From Hyposmocoma kahamanoa (Eukaryota; Arthropoda; Insecta; Lepidoptera; Cosmopterigidae), in contig NW_020653713.1 in NCBI RefSeq assembly GCF_003589595.1, positions 6,734,691-6,798,690 on the forward strand: 64,000 nt of DNA. Direction: 5' to 3'. Below are positions 42,602 to 53,495 of the stretch, one piece after another. Every line of letters starts with the position of its first letter. Position 1 is the stretch's first letter. The notes beneath the pieces are model-generated. The model worked only from the letters and a program-made list of their open reading frames with translations, made no database searches and was not told where the DNA came from. The position numbers were made by a program, and so were the translations under genes.

Positions 42602-43801
42602 TTAGGTTGGGGAAAAAGTCTTTTCGTATTTTATATAGAAATTCAATACATTTTTTAAAATTATTTATTTACATTTAGTTATAACATATATGTGCCATTT
42701 TGTTCGACAACTTGTCGCCATTTTGTAGGTAGTGACATTATCCCATTGCTGTAGAAATTTTGGGGTTTCTGGTCAAAAAACTGCGACAAGTAGTTTTGAT
42801 AGTCCTCTCGTGATGTTAACTTAGTACTACCCAAAGAATTCTGAAGAGACCGAAACAGGTGGAAATCTGAGGGTGCAAGGTCAGGACTATATGGCGGAAG
42901 CATTAACACTTCCCAACCAAGCTCTCTCAATTTTTGCTGAGTGGCTAAAGATGTGTGTGGTTTGGCGTTATCGTGATGAAAAACCACACCCTTTCTGTTG
43001 ATCAATTCCGGCCGTTTTTTCTGTATTTCTTGCTCGAGTCTCATAAGCTGTTGGCAGTAGAGATTGGAATCGATAGTTTTGCCTGGCGGTAAAAGCTCAT
43101 AATGAACTATACCCTTCCAATCCAAAGCATTACCTTATTGCGAGTTAATCCGGGTTTTGCTACGGTCTGTGGAGCTTGACCAACCTTTGCCCATGATCTT
43201 TTTCGCACGTTCTTGTCATAGGTAATCCACTTTTCATCACCAGTGATCAATCTTTTTAGGAACGGCTCTATTTCATTACGCTTTAGTAGAGAATCGCAAA
43301 TGTGTATTTTTGTATAACCAGACTTTTTCAAATGGGCTAAAACCGTTTTATGGTCAACATTTAGCTCTTCAGCAAGGTTGTAACTACTAATATGTCGATC
43401 TTTCTCCACTTTTTCGTTCACAGGGCGGCCAGAACGAGCTTCATCTTTGACATCAAAGTTCCCGGACTGAAAACGCTTGAACCAATTTTGTGCTACTCTT
43501 ACTGACACTGCGTTAAGTCCATAAACGTCACAAATTTTTTTCGCGGCTTGTGTCGCATTTTTCCCTTTCATGAAATAAAACTTCAGAATGTATCGAATTT
43601 CTTCTTTAAATTCACTCATCATGGCAGGCAGAAAAACAAAAGAAAAATGGCGGGAATCGGGTTTTATTTTTTTAATTTTATTTTTTTAAATGTAATCCTT
43701 CTGATGGTATCAAAAGCAGCCAGATACATACTGTGCAGCCAAAGAGATTTTAATACAACTTTACACCAATGAAATACGAAAGAACTTTTTCCCCAACCTA
43801 T
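42602..43801 (-). mobile_element. mariner-family DNA transposon, defective
   Basis: The inverted ends TTAGGTTGGGGAAAAAGTCT (42602) and the complement at 43754-43801 (AGGTTGGGGAAAAAGTTCTT) are typical mariner termini. The element sits in a TATATA context that fits TA target duplication. Length is about 1.2 kb, slightly under the usual 1.3 kb. It encodes the broken transposase described separately. Confidence 0.95.
42679..43622 (-). pseudogene. mariner transposase, frameshifted and internally deleted
   Basis: The enzyme would bind the inverted ends and cut and paste the element. The N-terminal frame (43622 to 43107) has the helix-turn-helix region with AAKKICDVYG and VRVAQNWFKRFQSGNF, then SGRPVNEK, and the first catalytic Asp in ITGDEKWITYD. 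The C-terminal frame (43125 to 42679) has the second Asp in VVFHHDNAKPH and the third in PYSPDLAPSDFHLF. The second and third Asp are separated by 34 residues, the D,D34D spacing of mariner. The two frames join at about 43107-43125, where a small deletion shifts the frame. A stretch before CDSLLKRNEIEP is also missing, including the usual WVPHEL linker. All three Asp are present, but the protein cannot be made whole. Confidence 0.95.
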
Positions 43802-43819
43802 TATATATATATATATATA

Positions 43820-44079
43820 TAGTGACGGGACGAATAAGTCGTGCACCTGATGGTAGTTACATGCGTGTTCATAACAATTGCAGTGCCACACACGAGCTTT
43901 AAATCGCAAAGACCCGACATAACTTGACAAATCCCTTGTGTCTGTAATTTCACCAGCACCCTTACCCTTCAAAACCGGAAGACAGTAATGCTGATATTTC
44001 TGCTTGGCGGCAGAAATAGGTAAGGTGGCAGTATTACCCTAGATGAACTCTTTAACAAGGAGCTCTAATGCTAGTAATT
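43820..44079 (-). repeat. Family A copy
   Basis: Starts AGTGACGGGACGAATAAGTC right after the TA run next to mariner, so the T-rich 3' end is replaced by that run. It continues to GGAGCTCTAATGCTAGTAAT. Part of the second hairpin is deleted. Confidence 0.9.
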
Positions 44080-44135
44080 ACAATTAAAACAAACCCTTAA
44101 AAATAATCACAAAAAGAAAAACTATATATACGCAC

Positions 44136-44175
44136 GGGTGAGGTTTTAGGCCATATCTCGCCTTGCTGTACAGTA
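44136..44175 (-). repeat. Short SINE C fragment
   Basis: GGTTTTAGGCCATATCTCGCC matches the complement of the CTATGGCCTAAACC region of C copies (20 of its bases shared with gaps). Flanks do not extend the match. Confidence 0.45.
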
Positions 44176-44235
44176 GGGTCCGGAGCAATTCACTGGTGGA
44201 TGTGCGCACAGCCAAACACCTGGTGGGTATGTTCG

Positions 44236-44275
44236 ATCTTAACCATAACAAAACTAGTGGAGCTATTTCGCAAAA
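44236..44275 (+). repeat. Family D tail fragment
   Basis: TTCGATCTTAACCATAACAA and AACTAGTGGAGCTATTTCGC match the tail of D copies at 53640 and 54571. Confidence 0.5.
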
Positions 44276-44749
44276 AGATTCATTAACATAGTATGTTACT
44301 TTTATTTAGTGTAGGCGTACTAAGAACGGAGTTTTCGAAATTGAACTCCTAAAAGGGTAAAATATGCAAAAGGATGGAACTTAGTATAAATATCCTTTAA
44401 TGCAAATATAAAAAAGATGGACATTTTTCCAAAACTACCCCTAAATAGGGGTGAAATGGGATAGTAGAATTTGTATGAGAACTTTTTAACGTGTAGTGCG
44501 ATTTGCTCCAAACGTGGTTAAAATTCGTTCAAATACAAAATTACAAAATACGTGATTCAGTGTTATTCAATAAAACAACATATAAGTAGGGGTAAGTTAG
44601 GGTATCGAAGTATTTTTAAAAACCTTTTCTATAGAAGTTCGCATTCATTACATTTGCAAACTTAAATATTTTTTATTTGTGTTTTAGTAGTAAATAATGC
44701 ATGTTAAAAGTTTTAATTTGCGGGAAACGGCTTGTGGTACAGATTTCAG
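44276..44749. other. Unassigned sequence, possibly an old repeat
   Basis: The words ACTACCCCTAAATAGGGGTG and GAATTTGTATGAGAAC resemble a type of dispersed insect repeat I have seen, but there is no second copy in this window to support it. Confidence 0.3.
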
Positions 44750-44776
44750 TGCTCTGAAACCTGAGGTTTCAGAGCA
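44750..44776. repeat. Perfect 12-bp hairpin
   Basis: TGCTCTGAAACC, loop TGA, GGTTTCAGAGCA. It could be a terminator-like or structural hairpin, or a chance palindrome; no transcript context is known. Confidence 0.6.
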
Positions 44777-45680
44777 TCGCAGCGCATGTACGCGCATTGC
44801 ACACTGCGCACGCAATGCATGCTATTGTTTCTACATTTTATTGAAGTTTATAAACTTACTTTCTCGAGCCAAATTTTTTTTTTCATTATAAATTATTAAA
44901 CTCATACAAGAAACTATAAATAAAAATACGTTAACACTATTACAATGGACTATTAAAAAGGATATTGTGTTTCAAAAAAACTATGATGTCAAATATCAAT
45001 ATCAATCTGGTACGTCCGGTTACAAAAGTACACAACCTGTAACATTATTACCTTGTAAATTTGGACGTTACGTTTACGACCGTAAAGTTCCATCTTCGTA
45101 AAGAAAGTTGACAGATGCATAGATTACGTGTGTGGATCGTCATACGTATAATTTCTACCTGCACAATGGTGTCATGACGACCTGCCACGCGTAAATATTA
45201 CAAAAAATAATATAACAAAAAAAAAACAAAATAAAAACGCACAAAAAATCCTACCTGTGACTTTACTAACGCAACTTGCGTGGAGATGTAAGAAATTAAA
45301 ATTGGAAACCGTTGCATTTGCTATTTTATTCTTAGGATATAAAAATGCATTATGAAATGTAGGATAGTTTTGGTAGTACGATTATGGGTTTAACTTTAGA
45401 ATTCGACCTTTATAAATTATCGATGCTGTATACTTATTGAGCAATGTGCAATTCAAAAGAGTAAAGAATACATTTTTGTGTTAATGCAGACAAACTCTAC
45501 CATGCATGTATTTAAAGCAAATTATTCATTGTTTTGAAGCCCTTAACTTTATGTTAACAGGAGAGTTATAAATTTGAAGCCTTTTGTCTATCTATGCGTC
45601 TATATGCCTGTGGCATTGTAGTACGTATGGAGTGATTTAAAGCGACTTTATTTTTCATAAAGGCTAATTTTTAAGTATTG
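44777..45680. other. Unassigned sequence
   Basis: Starts with a GCGCA-rich stretch (44780-44820) and is otherwise AT-rich with no recognised feature. Confidence 0.4.
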
Positions 45681-45950
45681 TAGGTGAAATTATACAGTGC
45701 CTCTCAGATCTTAGTGATTGAGGTTCGTATTCTAGAACTCTAATCAATGCTCAAGTCAGGATTTGAGTATGGTTTAAAGCACTCGAAATCATACTCAAGT
45801 CCCTGCCATTAGGGTCGTAGTTCCAGTGCTTGTGTTTCCAGTGCAATCCTGACTTGAGCATTGATTAGAGTTCTAGAATACGACCCTTAAAGTTCTGAGC
45901 AGCAACCACTACCACATGTCCGTCTCGTTACCTGGTATCATAAAAGAAAT
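45681..45950 (+). repeat. Family A 3' part, split by an H MITE
   Basis: Left part GTGAAATTATACAGTGCCTC to TTAGTGATTGA; right part TTAAAGTTCTGAGCAGC to GGTATCATAAAAGAAAT. Between them is the H MITE. The A copy also lacks the block around the first hairpin. Confidence 0.85.
45722..45885. mobile_element. Family H MITE, copy 2, inserted in A
   Basis: Near-identical to 35844-36010 over its inner 130 bp (I count two differences there). The flanks TTGA on the left and TTAA on the right fall at the GATTTAAAG point of family A, which would fit a TTAA target duplication with one change. A TTAA duplication would suggest a piggyBac-type origin. Confidence 0.9.
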
Positions 45951-46023
45951 ACTTTCAGTAGAACTACAGTGTTTGTCAGACGAGTTTTTAGTATCGGTTT
46001 TTTTTTAAATTTAAGAATCATTT
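45951..46023. other. Short spacer
   Basis: Short AT-rich spacer between A and G copies. Confidence 0.4.
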
Positions 46024-46200
46024 CGAGTTCTTAGGTTTTCGCGATTGTTACACATAGGAAATGAAACTATTTTTCCGTATTTAAATCACGTATATTTGTT
46101 TTTTCAAACAAACCGACGTTTCGTGGTCACGGTAAACGTCGGTTTGTTTGAAAAAACAAATATACGCGATTTAAATCCGGAAAAATAGTTTAATTTCTTA
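46024..46200. mobile_element. Family G hairpin element, copy 1
   Basis: Arms of 58 bp (46064-46121 and 46134-46191) are inverted repeats with only a few mismatches and a 12-base centre. The inner part reads AACCGACGTTT / AAACGTCGGTT. The left side adds GTTTTCGCGATTGTTACACA, which other G copies share. No coding capacity. Confidence 0.9.
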
Positions 46201-46545
46201 AGAATCATTATTACTTTTATTATTCTATTTGAGTGTTTTGTAATTATAAAGTAAAATATCTCATATTATTATTATAACATTTAAAATACAACATACGATA
46301 CGTGTGGTATTTTTTGTCCCTCATAGAACATGATATTAGAATTTGGTAGGATTGTAACTCGATATCGCGTACACGAGCTTGTGTAAAAACTAGAAACAAT
46401 ACGGTTCGATCGCATTTGTGTTGCAAACAAAAAATAAATAACTGAAAATTTGCTTCTGTTATCAATTGTATTCACTATATAATCTTTAGGAAATCCATTA
46501 AGACAGACTATAAATATAAAACTGTCCAGAATAACTATGTTAATA
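46201..46545. other. Unassigned sequence
   Basis: AT-rich, nothing recognised. Confidence 0.4.
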
Positions 46546-46662
46546 ACCTTGAGACAAGTTGACAAGTCCCATGTGCTTGTAATTTCATCAACACCCTTAA
46601 CTTTCAAAACAGGATAGCAGTAATGGTCACATTACTGCTTGGCGGCAGAAATAGGTAACGTG
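46546..46662 (-). repeat. Family A middle and 5' part
   Basis: AAGTTGACAAGTCCCATGTG, AGCAGTAATGGTCACATTAC and TTGGCGGCAGAAATAGGTAA match. Both termini are missing. Confidence 0.85.
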
Positions 46663-47179
46663 TATACCTACTCATTAGATAGCTAATTAATGTACTATAT
46701 AATGTATCAAATTGCTGCAACAGATATGTAAAGTTAAGTACCACTTAATATTTTTTTGGTCCCGATCAATTAGTCGGTGTCCACTGTGTCTTAGCGTCGT
46801 ATCTATATTGTTTTTTACGCACATTGTTCCATATCGTGGGAGTGTCGCTAAGAGCACTGCACACAGTAACGTAACATACCTGGACGCGGACAAAAAATAT
46901 GATTAATGGAGGACAGAGTTATTTTAAACAATTTCTCGCAGGTACCGAAATCTGGCGATTTTTTAACCATTGTGCTGTGTGCATTGTGTTACGGTCACAA
47001 TTTGGCTGTTAGCGCACGTAATTAAAATATTTTTTGATAAATTTTAGGGAATAATTGAAAGGTACCACACCTGGTTGAAATTCTAAATATCAGAACTTAA
47101 GCGCTTTACATAGTCCTTCTTAATGTATATAACCCGGAAATAAGTATCAGTAGAGCGAAATGTTTAAAACCTTAACTAA
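46663..47179. other. Unassigned sequence
   Basis: No gene. Overlapping short frames at 46687-46906 on both strands resemble nothing known. Confidence 0.4.
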
Positions 47180-47576
47180 AAAAATAGGCAAGGTGTAAAA
47201 ACCTTACCTATTTCTGCCGCCAAGCGGTAATCTGAGCGTTACTGCGTTCCGGTTTTAAAGGGGTTTTTTTTAAATAATGTTAAGTGACTGGACGAACAAC
47301 TCGTGCGCCTGATGGTAAGCTACCCGCCTGTCCATAACAATTGCAGTGCCACTCAGAGATTTCAATCGCAAAGGTCTGATGGGCACTGCCACTGCGCCCG
47401 TCACTCTGAGACGTAAGTTGACAAGTCCCATGTGCTCGTAATTCACCAGCACCCTTACCAGTGCTACCCTGGATGAACTCTTTCACAAGGAGCTCTACTA
47501 CTACTAAAAGGGTAAGACACAAACAGGCGTGTCGCTTACCATCAGGCGCACGACTTGTTCGTACCGTCAATTGGTT
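47180..47576. repeat. Cluster of four inverted family A pieces
   Basis: In order: a short minus piece (AAATAGGCAAGGTG, 47182-47195), a plus piece (CCTTACCTATTTCTGCCGCC to GTTCCGGTTTTAAAGGGG, 47200-47261), a longer minus copy (47263-47510, T-rich 3' end to CTCTACTACTACTAAAAG, with an internal deletion between CACCAGCACCCTTACC and AGTGCTACCC), and a plus piece (CAGGCGTGTCGCTTACCATC to GTTCGTACCGTCAATTGG, 47521-47576). Confidence 0.85.
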
Positions 47577-48070
47577 AAGGATGACGAAGGACGATTACGG
47601 TGGCCTGTTATTGGTATTGCTGGACGAGAAGGAATTTGAAGGATCAATTTTGAAAAGAAAAAAAAATATTCTGATGTAGGTGTTCTGCATTGTGCCTCGA
47701 CATAATAATTACAGGGAAATTCCCTAGGAAGTAACCAGGAATTGGTGCAGTTTTCTGGCATTTTATTATTATAAGAATAAATAAGTACCCTTGCATAAGC
47801 TAGCGTCTTGATACAACAGTCTAGATTCTGTGAATAAACTTACATTTTTTTTAAATAAAATTATTTACAAAAATTAAAAGATCGAGAGAATGCGCCCCAC
47901 TGAGCTGCACACGAGCATTACGTAGTGCGATCTGTTTGCGTGCCGTTCGCGCACCGCTTACGCGCCACATATAGTAGCATGTATTTAACTCCACGCATGC
48001 AGCACGCGTGCAGCGCACGTAGAACGTACATGCACCACGTTCGCGGCGCATTCGCCAGATCTGTACGCAC
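47577..48070. other. Unassigned sequence with a GC-rich segment
   Basis: 47890-48070 is rich in CGCA words (GTGCCGTTCGCGCACCGC, GCAGCACGCGTGCAGCGCAC). It makes long but meaningless open frames on both strands. No gene. Confidence 0.4.
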
Positions 48071-48395
48071 CCTTAGGTTTTCACGATTGTTACACATAGG
48101 AAAGGAAACTATTTTGTCGGATTTTATAATTATAATAATAATAACGCACACACTCAACATAGCCCCGCACTAGGGAAACCCTGTGTCGCGGGTGCCATGG
48201 ACACACATATAGACAACTACAAATTACACCCAAACTCACGAAAGAAATAAATGTTGGCCACACAAATATTTCTCCCGGCCCGGGAATCGAACCAGGGACC
48301 TCTGCGTGGCAGTCCGGCATGGTAACCATTTAAACAGCGTATTTGTTTTTCAATCAAACCAACGTTTCGAGCCCTTTACAGGTCGGATGGTGACG
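48071..48395. mobile_element. Family G hairpin element, copy 2, split by SINE B
   Basis: Left part CCTTAGGTTTTCACGATTGT to ATTTTGTCGGATTTT; right part AACAGCGTATTTGTTTTTCA to CCAACGTTTCGAGCCCTTTA. These are adjacent in the G copies at 46024 and 51366, so the B element interrupted G. Confidence 0.82.
48126..48329 (-). mobile_element. SINE family B inserted in G
   Basis: Minus strand, from AATGGTTACCATGCCGGACT, with B box GGTTCGATTCC, to the TTATTATTATTAT tail at 48125-48142. The first bases of the head (ACTGCCTCGGTGGTCGAAC) are lost at the right edge. Confidence 0.9.
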
Positions 48396-48840
48396 GCTGA
48401 ATGATAAATTAAAAGATATTCTTTATAATATTTCAAACACTATACGAAAGTAAGCTTACTTAACGGTGCTTGTTACTCCTACAGTTAAAATTAACTAATA
48501 AACTAGTATTTTAGACTATTCGTTTTATTATTTTTGATTATTTATTAATTAATAGTATTTTATTGGCACCAATACTCTTGCTAATTGCAATGATTATAAC
48601 TAATTAGAGAGTTAAATAGAAAACGAACAAATTAACACACGGTAGCAATAGAACCGCTAACATTCTTTATAAAATTGGCTTTTAAAACTTTATAACACAC
48701 TAGAAATCATCACAAGTATTTGTTTCTAGACATGTCATGTCTTGGGAGCAAGGAATTTCCTATAATTTTTTTATATTTGTGCAATATAATCTTGCACACT
48801 GAGAAAATTCTATCTAACAGTGCAGCAAAGTAATCTCACT
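48396..48840. other. Unassigned sequence
   Basis: AT-rich, no recognised feature. Confidence 0.4.
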
Positions 48841-49076
48841 ACAGAATACTAAAAAAGCCAACCTCAAAAGTTCGTGGAATTACATCTATTTGCCAAGTTT
48901 TATTGAAATCGGTTGCAATATTTTCTTCAAATTTAAAGGGTACCAAGACTAAGGTACGTTTCCGAAAAGAATCATCAAAATCGGTTCACAAAAGCCGGAG
49001 TTATTGCGTGACATACATACAAAAAACAAATACAGTGGAATGAGAGAGTTTTCCATTTTTTTTTAATTTGGTTAAA
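48841..49076 (-). repeat. Family I repeat, copy 4
   Basis: Ends (left) ACCTCAAAAGTTCGTGGAAT and starts (right) near AGTTTTCCATTTTTTTTTAA. An internal block of about 70 bp, with the CCCCTAGTTTGCGACC region, is deleted. Confidence 0.85.
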
Positions 49077-49460
49077 AATACATCCAAACCACTGGGCTAT
49101 AGGAATTTAGAATTTCGCAAATTGTCTGCACTTATATTGAAGTTAGAATTGTTAAACATCTAAGTGTAATTACAGATATTCGTGTCGATAGTTATTTTTA
49201 TTGTACACGATTAGAAAACTATTTGTGCCGTCTGCTTTTGGCAATTGCCGATTTGTGGTAGGTACCTCCTATTCTCATAACACTCGAGTAGTCTTAAGTA
49301 ATTAAAATATAAAAAAACATGTAGTTAAATAATTTTATTCATTTAGATCTAGGCTGCCAGCGGTGTAATAAAAACCAGCTTTGGTTTGACCGGCATTCAC
49401 CACCTTGGTAATAAATTACGTAATATAAATAATTGGAATTGAAACTATTAGAGATTATTG
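49077..49460. other. Unassigned sequence
   Basis: No recognised feature. Confidence 0.4.
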
Positions 49461-49550
49461 TGATTTAAAGCACTGTAAGTGTTATGGGTAAGGCGTACAG
49501 TGTACCACCAGCACTTGTTCGTCCCGTCAATCGATATCATAAAAGAAAAA
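49461..49550 (+). repeat. Family A 3' end
   Basis: GATTTAAAGCACTGTAAGTG, ACCAGCACTTGTTCGTCCCG and ATCATAAAAGAAAAA match the last third of A, with deletions. Confidence 0.75.
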
Positions 49551-50964
49551 TCGGCCGTATGTATCACATAAAATACACATAACAAACGTGAGCAAAATCG
49601 CCTCTTCGCCTCTATCACTGACGATTACACGTTTTTACAACAATTACCGATTAGCGAATGTTACACGCGCTGTGTATGCGCACATAACATTTGCACGAAC
49701 TTTGTTTTAAATGTTACTTCGTAAAAAAACTTGTTACGTTCTAGGTAATAGGGTAATTATCGTTTAGTTTTTAGTTCCGTGTTATTTTGGAAACCGAAAC
49801 TATTTTTCATAATACTTAGTTTGCATTAATATTATACATAAGTTATCAATAACTATAGCAATTTAGTCAGCCGTTAGCAAGGGACACACGTGAGACACAT
49901 TATTAATTCACGGCAGAAATGCGACAACCGATACCGAGACGACCTCTTTCACAAAGAGCTTTAAAAGTTAGGATTGTTGGTTAAAATACTGACAACATAT
50001 TAAAAAAGTATTTATATTAGATATACATATTCCATACACGAGTATATTTAAATCACAAAAGCAAAAACTTATTTTAGAAGTGCAAAAAAAACCATTTTTT
50101 TCTGTGTTTTTATAAATCGAACGTATTTACAAAACTTGCTCTGGACAATAATTTAATATCAACACACATCATGTATTATCATATGGAAAAGTATCGTCTA
50201 TCATGTTATTTATGGCGAACAAACGGCCGGTCGCAATTACAATTAACTGCCCCAGGATTTACTTGCTCACCAACGCGCTTCGGGCTTGTCTCTATACCAT
50301 ATATCAACCACATGCTGAATAATCTAAACTTAATCACTAACATTTAAAATACATCGTAACCTATTCGAAATAATTTAGAACGACTGTTCTTATCCAACCA
50401 GTAATGTATTATGGACGTTGTATTTCTGTCAAAATTTGAATATTGTTGTTTTGTTTTACAATGAAGAAGGTATCATCTATTTATAAAAATGTGTAATGAG
50501 AATATTTTTCCCGTAGGTAATTCCTAAAATCTTTACACTTAATTTAAGGTCTTAAGATAAAGAAATAAGGTTTTCTTTCGAATAAAATATAAGAATATGT
50601 ACTGGATTTGGTAATATTCATATGTTTGTGGCAATAGCATAACTGTATTTGGAATGTTGTCATTTTTTTTTAATTTAATCTCAAATGTCGTATTTAAATA
50701 GCTTAACGCAATGCTTGACTGCGATGGAGCGTTACGTTACTCGGAATTTATGTCTCTGGTACTTTATGTTTATGGATGCGTTGATTATGAAGATTTTATA
50801 CCACATATATGGTCGTTTTTGTATGCGTCTCTCGAACTCAAATTTAAATGTATTATTTTTCCTCGTTTATGCGAAATTAATAGTAGGTATGATCAAAATT
50901 ATACGTATATATGTATAGTGCGCCTTTGTGCTGCACTGTAGATATAGAAAAATATAATTATAGA
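49551..50964. other. AT-rich unassigned stretch
   Basis: No recognised mobile element, except that CTCTTTCACAAAGAGCTTTA near 49944 faintly resembles the 5' end of A. Two overlapping 76-codon frames at 50685-50941 resemble nothing known. Confidence 0.4.
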
Positions 50965-51203
50965 TTTTTTTTCTTATGACAACAAGCGACGGGACGAACA
51001 AGTCGTGTGTGGTAAGCGCTTTAAGTTGCAAACATCTGAAGGCATAAGTTGACAAGTCCCATGCATGTGTAATTTCACCAGCACCCTTACCCTTTAAAAC
51101 CGGAACGCAGTAATGCTCACGTTACTGCTTGGTTGCAAAAATAGGTACGTGTCAGGACTTCCCAGGACAAACTCTTTCACAAGAAGCTATGCTGCTATTA
51201 ACT
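50965..51203 (-). repeat. Family A copy with internal deletion
   Basis: T-rich end at 50965, AACAAGCGACGGGACGAACA, then a deletion through the second hairpin, resuming at GGCATAAGTTGACAAGTCCC and running to AAGAAGCTATGCTGCTATTA. Confidence 0.9.
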
Positions 51204-51365
51204 ACATAACTATAGGAAAACCCGACATAATTGCTTATGTAAAATGCAAATATTTGTACATAGATTCAGTGAAACACAAAATGTGGAATCATCTGTTACA
51301 AATTAACGTGGGTGGCCATGGTATTTGTTAGAAATATTAGTTGCTGACATTTCAATTCAAAATTA
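51204..51365. other. Unassigned spacer
   Basis: Short unassigned sequence. Confidence 0.35.
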
Positions 51366-51525
51366 AACTTTTTTTCCGTGTATATTTGTTTTTTCGGTTA
51401 ACCTTGACCATGGGGCCTGTAAAGGGCCCGAAACGTTGGTATGTTTGAAAAAAATAAATATACGCGACTTAAATCCGAAAAATATTTTCTACGTGTAACA
51501 ATCGTGAAAATCGTTACATTACAGG
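51366..51525. mobile_element. Family G hairpin element, copy 3
   Basis: TATATTTGTTTTTTCGGTTA pairs imperfectly with the AAAATAAATATACGCGACTT side. The centre carries GGGCCTGTAAAGGGCCCGAA. The right side ends GTAACAATCGTGAAAATCG, the complement of the left side of copy 1. Confidence 0.82.
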
Positions 51526-53173
51526 CGAATGTTCGCGGTGAGGAAACGCCCGAAGAACTCGATACTTCAAATCAAAGTTTTTTTTTTGTGAAATAATTGT
51601 TTTTATACCTACTTATAACACAGAAAAGATACAAAAATAGTTACATGTATCACCTGTGATGTGTACTGTGCCAAGTATCTCTATACTGCGGATCTATAAA
51701 GGGGTTGTTTAGCACCACAAACGGAAAACTTTTTGATTACAGAAACTCCTTTCAGAAAAAGGGTTGTGGGATTCTACTCTTGAGGGTAACGATCAAGTCC
51801 CTTACAAGCGATATAAGTTATATGTAAAATAAGAATAGGCACAGGAATCTACACTCCTCCTTCTAAATTCCAGGAAATTACTGTATTGCATTTTTGTTCC
51901 ATATTTTTCATATAAATTCCAGATACTAACAGGAATAAAGTATTTTGACGCAAAGTTTTATGATTTTAAATATAAATAGAAGTGTAACTTTCCTATTTTG
52001 TACAAAAAACTTCTCTAAGCAACTTTGATCATCATATAGTTGCTTAAAAATCCGCTAGATGGCATTGACCCGTTTTTCTAAATTTTGTACTGAGGGGGTT
52101 AAGATTTTTCCTTACATGGTGACCACCTCTGTCGAATTTTAATCATGTGAGAGAAACATCGGTATTATCGACGAATTTCTAGGAGTTCCTTTTGGCAACG
52201 ACTGCCTGTATCTATCTGATAGTGTTAAAACTCAAACTATTGTATTTTATTCTTAATACCCGCCGGTTACAGTTAATCTAGCACTTTGTAAATTCTTTCT
52301 AACAAAACTTGAAGCAACGAATCGGAAGTGTTTAGTGAAATTGGTGATGTTATCCAAACCCCTTGTAAAGAACATTTTGTTTTGAGTTTTTGACTTTTAT
52401 TTTAATCATTCTGACATTTCAGATGGTGGTGTTTTCCACTATAGGCGTACTTGAAATTTAACTTCATTTACTTATTTTAATTTACTTTTCCGATATTTAT
52501 AAAATATATTATTATTAATATAACATGTACAATATCGCGTCTACACTATGAATAACATCCAAATTATCTTATGTGAAACTATAAAATAAAAATGTTGTTC
52601 TTACAACTTGACCAATTGGTTTGGTGTTGGTATGTCACCAAATGTAGGAAATCTTTATTTTATTGCACAATTCAAAATGCAAATCGCGACATAGCAGCAC
52701 ATTGAACTGGTTTGTCAGATGTGAAACTGGAATAATTATCGACGCTTATTTATTTTTACATGCAATATATCTCGCGCGACCTCTCCCTGAACTTTCCCAT
52801 TTTATTGTCTTGCTTCGTATATCATAAAGCATGCTATAAAACGCTCATTAACAACTTTAACTTCACACTTCCCAACACAAACACAATGCCAATATCAATC
52901 TTAAAAATGGAAAGATTAAGTACAAAATAAGTTTTTTGAATTAAGTTGGTAATAAGTAGTAATTAATCGATGTGTTTAGTGATTTATCAGAATTAGCACT
53001 TCTAAAGTGCCCGCAAGGGACATTTATCATTCGACAGCAACTTCGCTGATGATCGTTTACATTTGCCATTCAAATACTATTTGTTTATCTGTTGTTAGTC
53101 GATATTCGAATAGCCAAATTTTATTTATCTAAAATTCAAGGAAATTATACACATAGGGTGATAAAGTGGAAGT
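51526..53173. other. Long AT-rich unassigned stretch
   Basis: No gene, RNA or recognised repeat in 1.6 kb. Confidence 0.45.
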
Positions 53174-53418
53174 ACTCATTGTGAAAAAGTTCGTCCAGGG
53201 AAGTACTGCCATCTTACCTATTTCTGCCACCAAGCAGTAGTAATGTAAGCATTACAGACACATGGGACTTGTCGACTTATGTCTCAGGGCGACAGGCGCA
53301 ATGGCAGTGTCCCGATCTTTACGATTTAAAGCTTTGAGTGGCGCTGCAACTGCTATGGATAGGCGTGTCGCTTAATGTCAGGCGCACGAATTGTTCGTAA
53401 ATTGGTATAATAATAAAA
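53174..53418 (+). repeat. Family A copy
   Basis: GTGAAAAAGTTCGTCCAGGG to TTGGTATAATAATAAAATA. The GTTCCGG to GGTGCTGGTGAAATT block next to the first hairpin is missing. Confidence 0.9.
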
Positions 53419-53495
53419 TACCTCACCACGAAATCCCGAAATTATTGTATTATTCATAAGTTTCAAGAAAAAAGCAAAAAAGCCGTTTAAAATGT

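Noticed and set aside
44276..44749. A named lepidopteran repeat
   Set aside because: The ACTACCCCTAAATAGGGG wording feels familiar, but there is no second copy here and I cannot verify it, so it was left unassigned.
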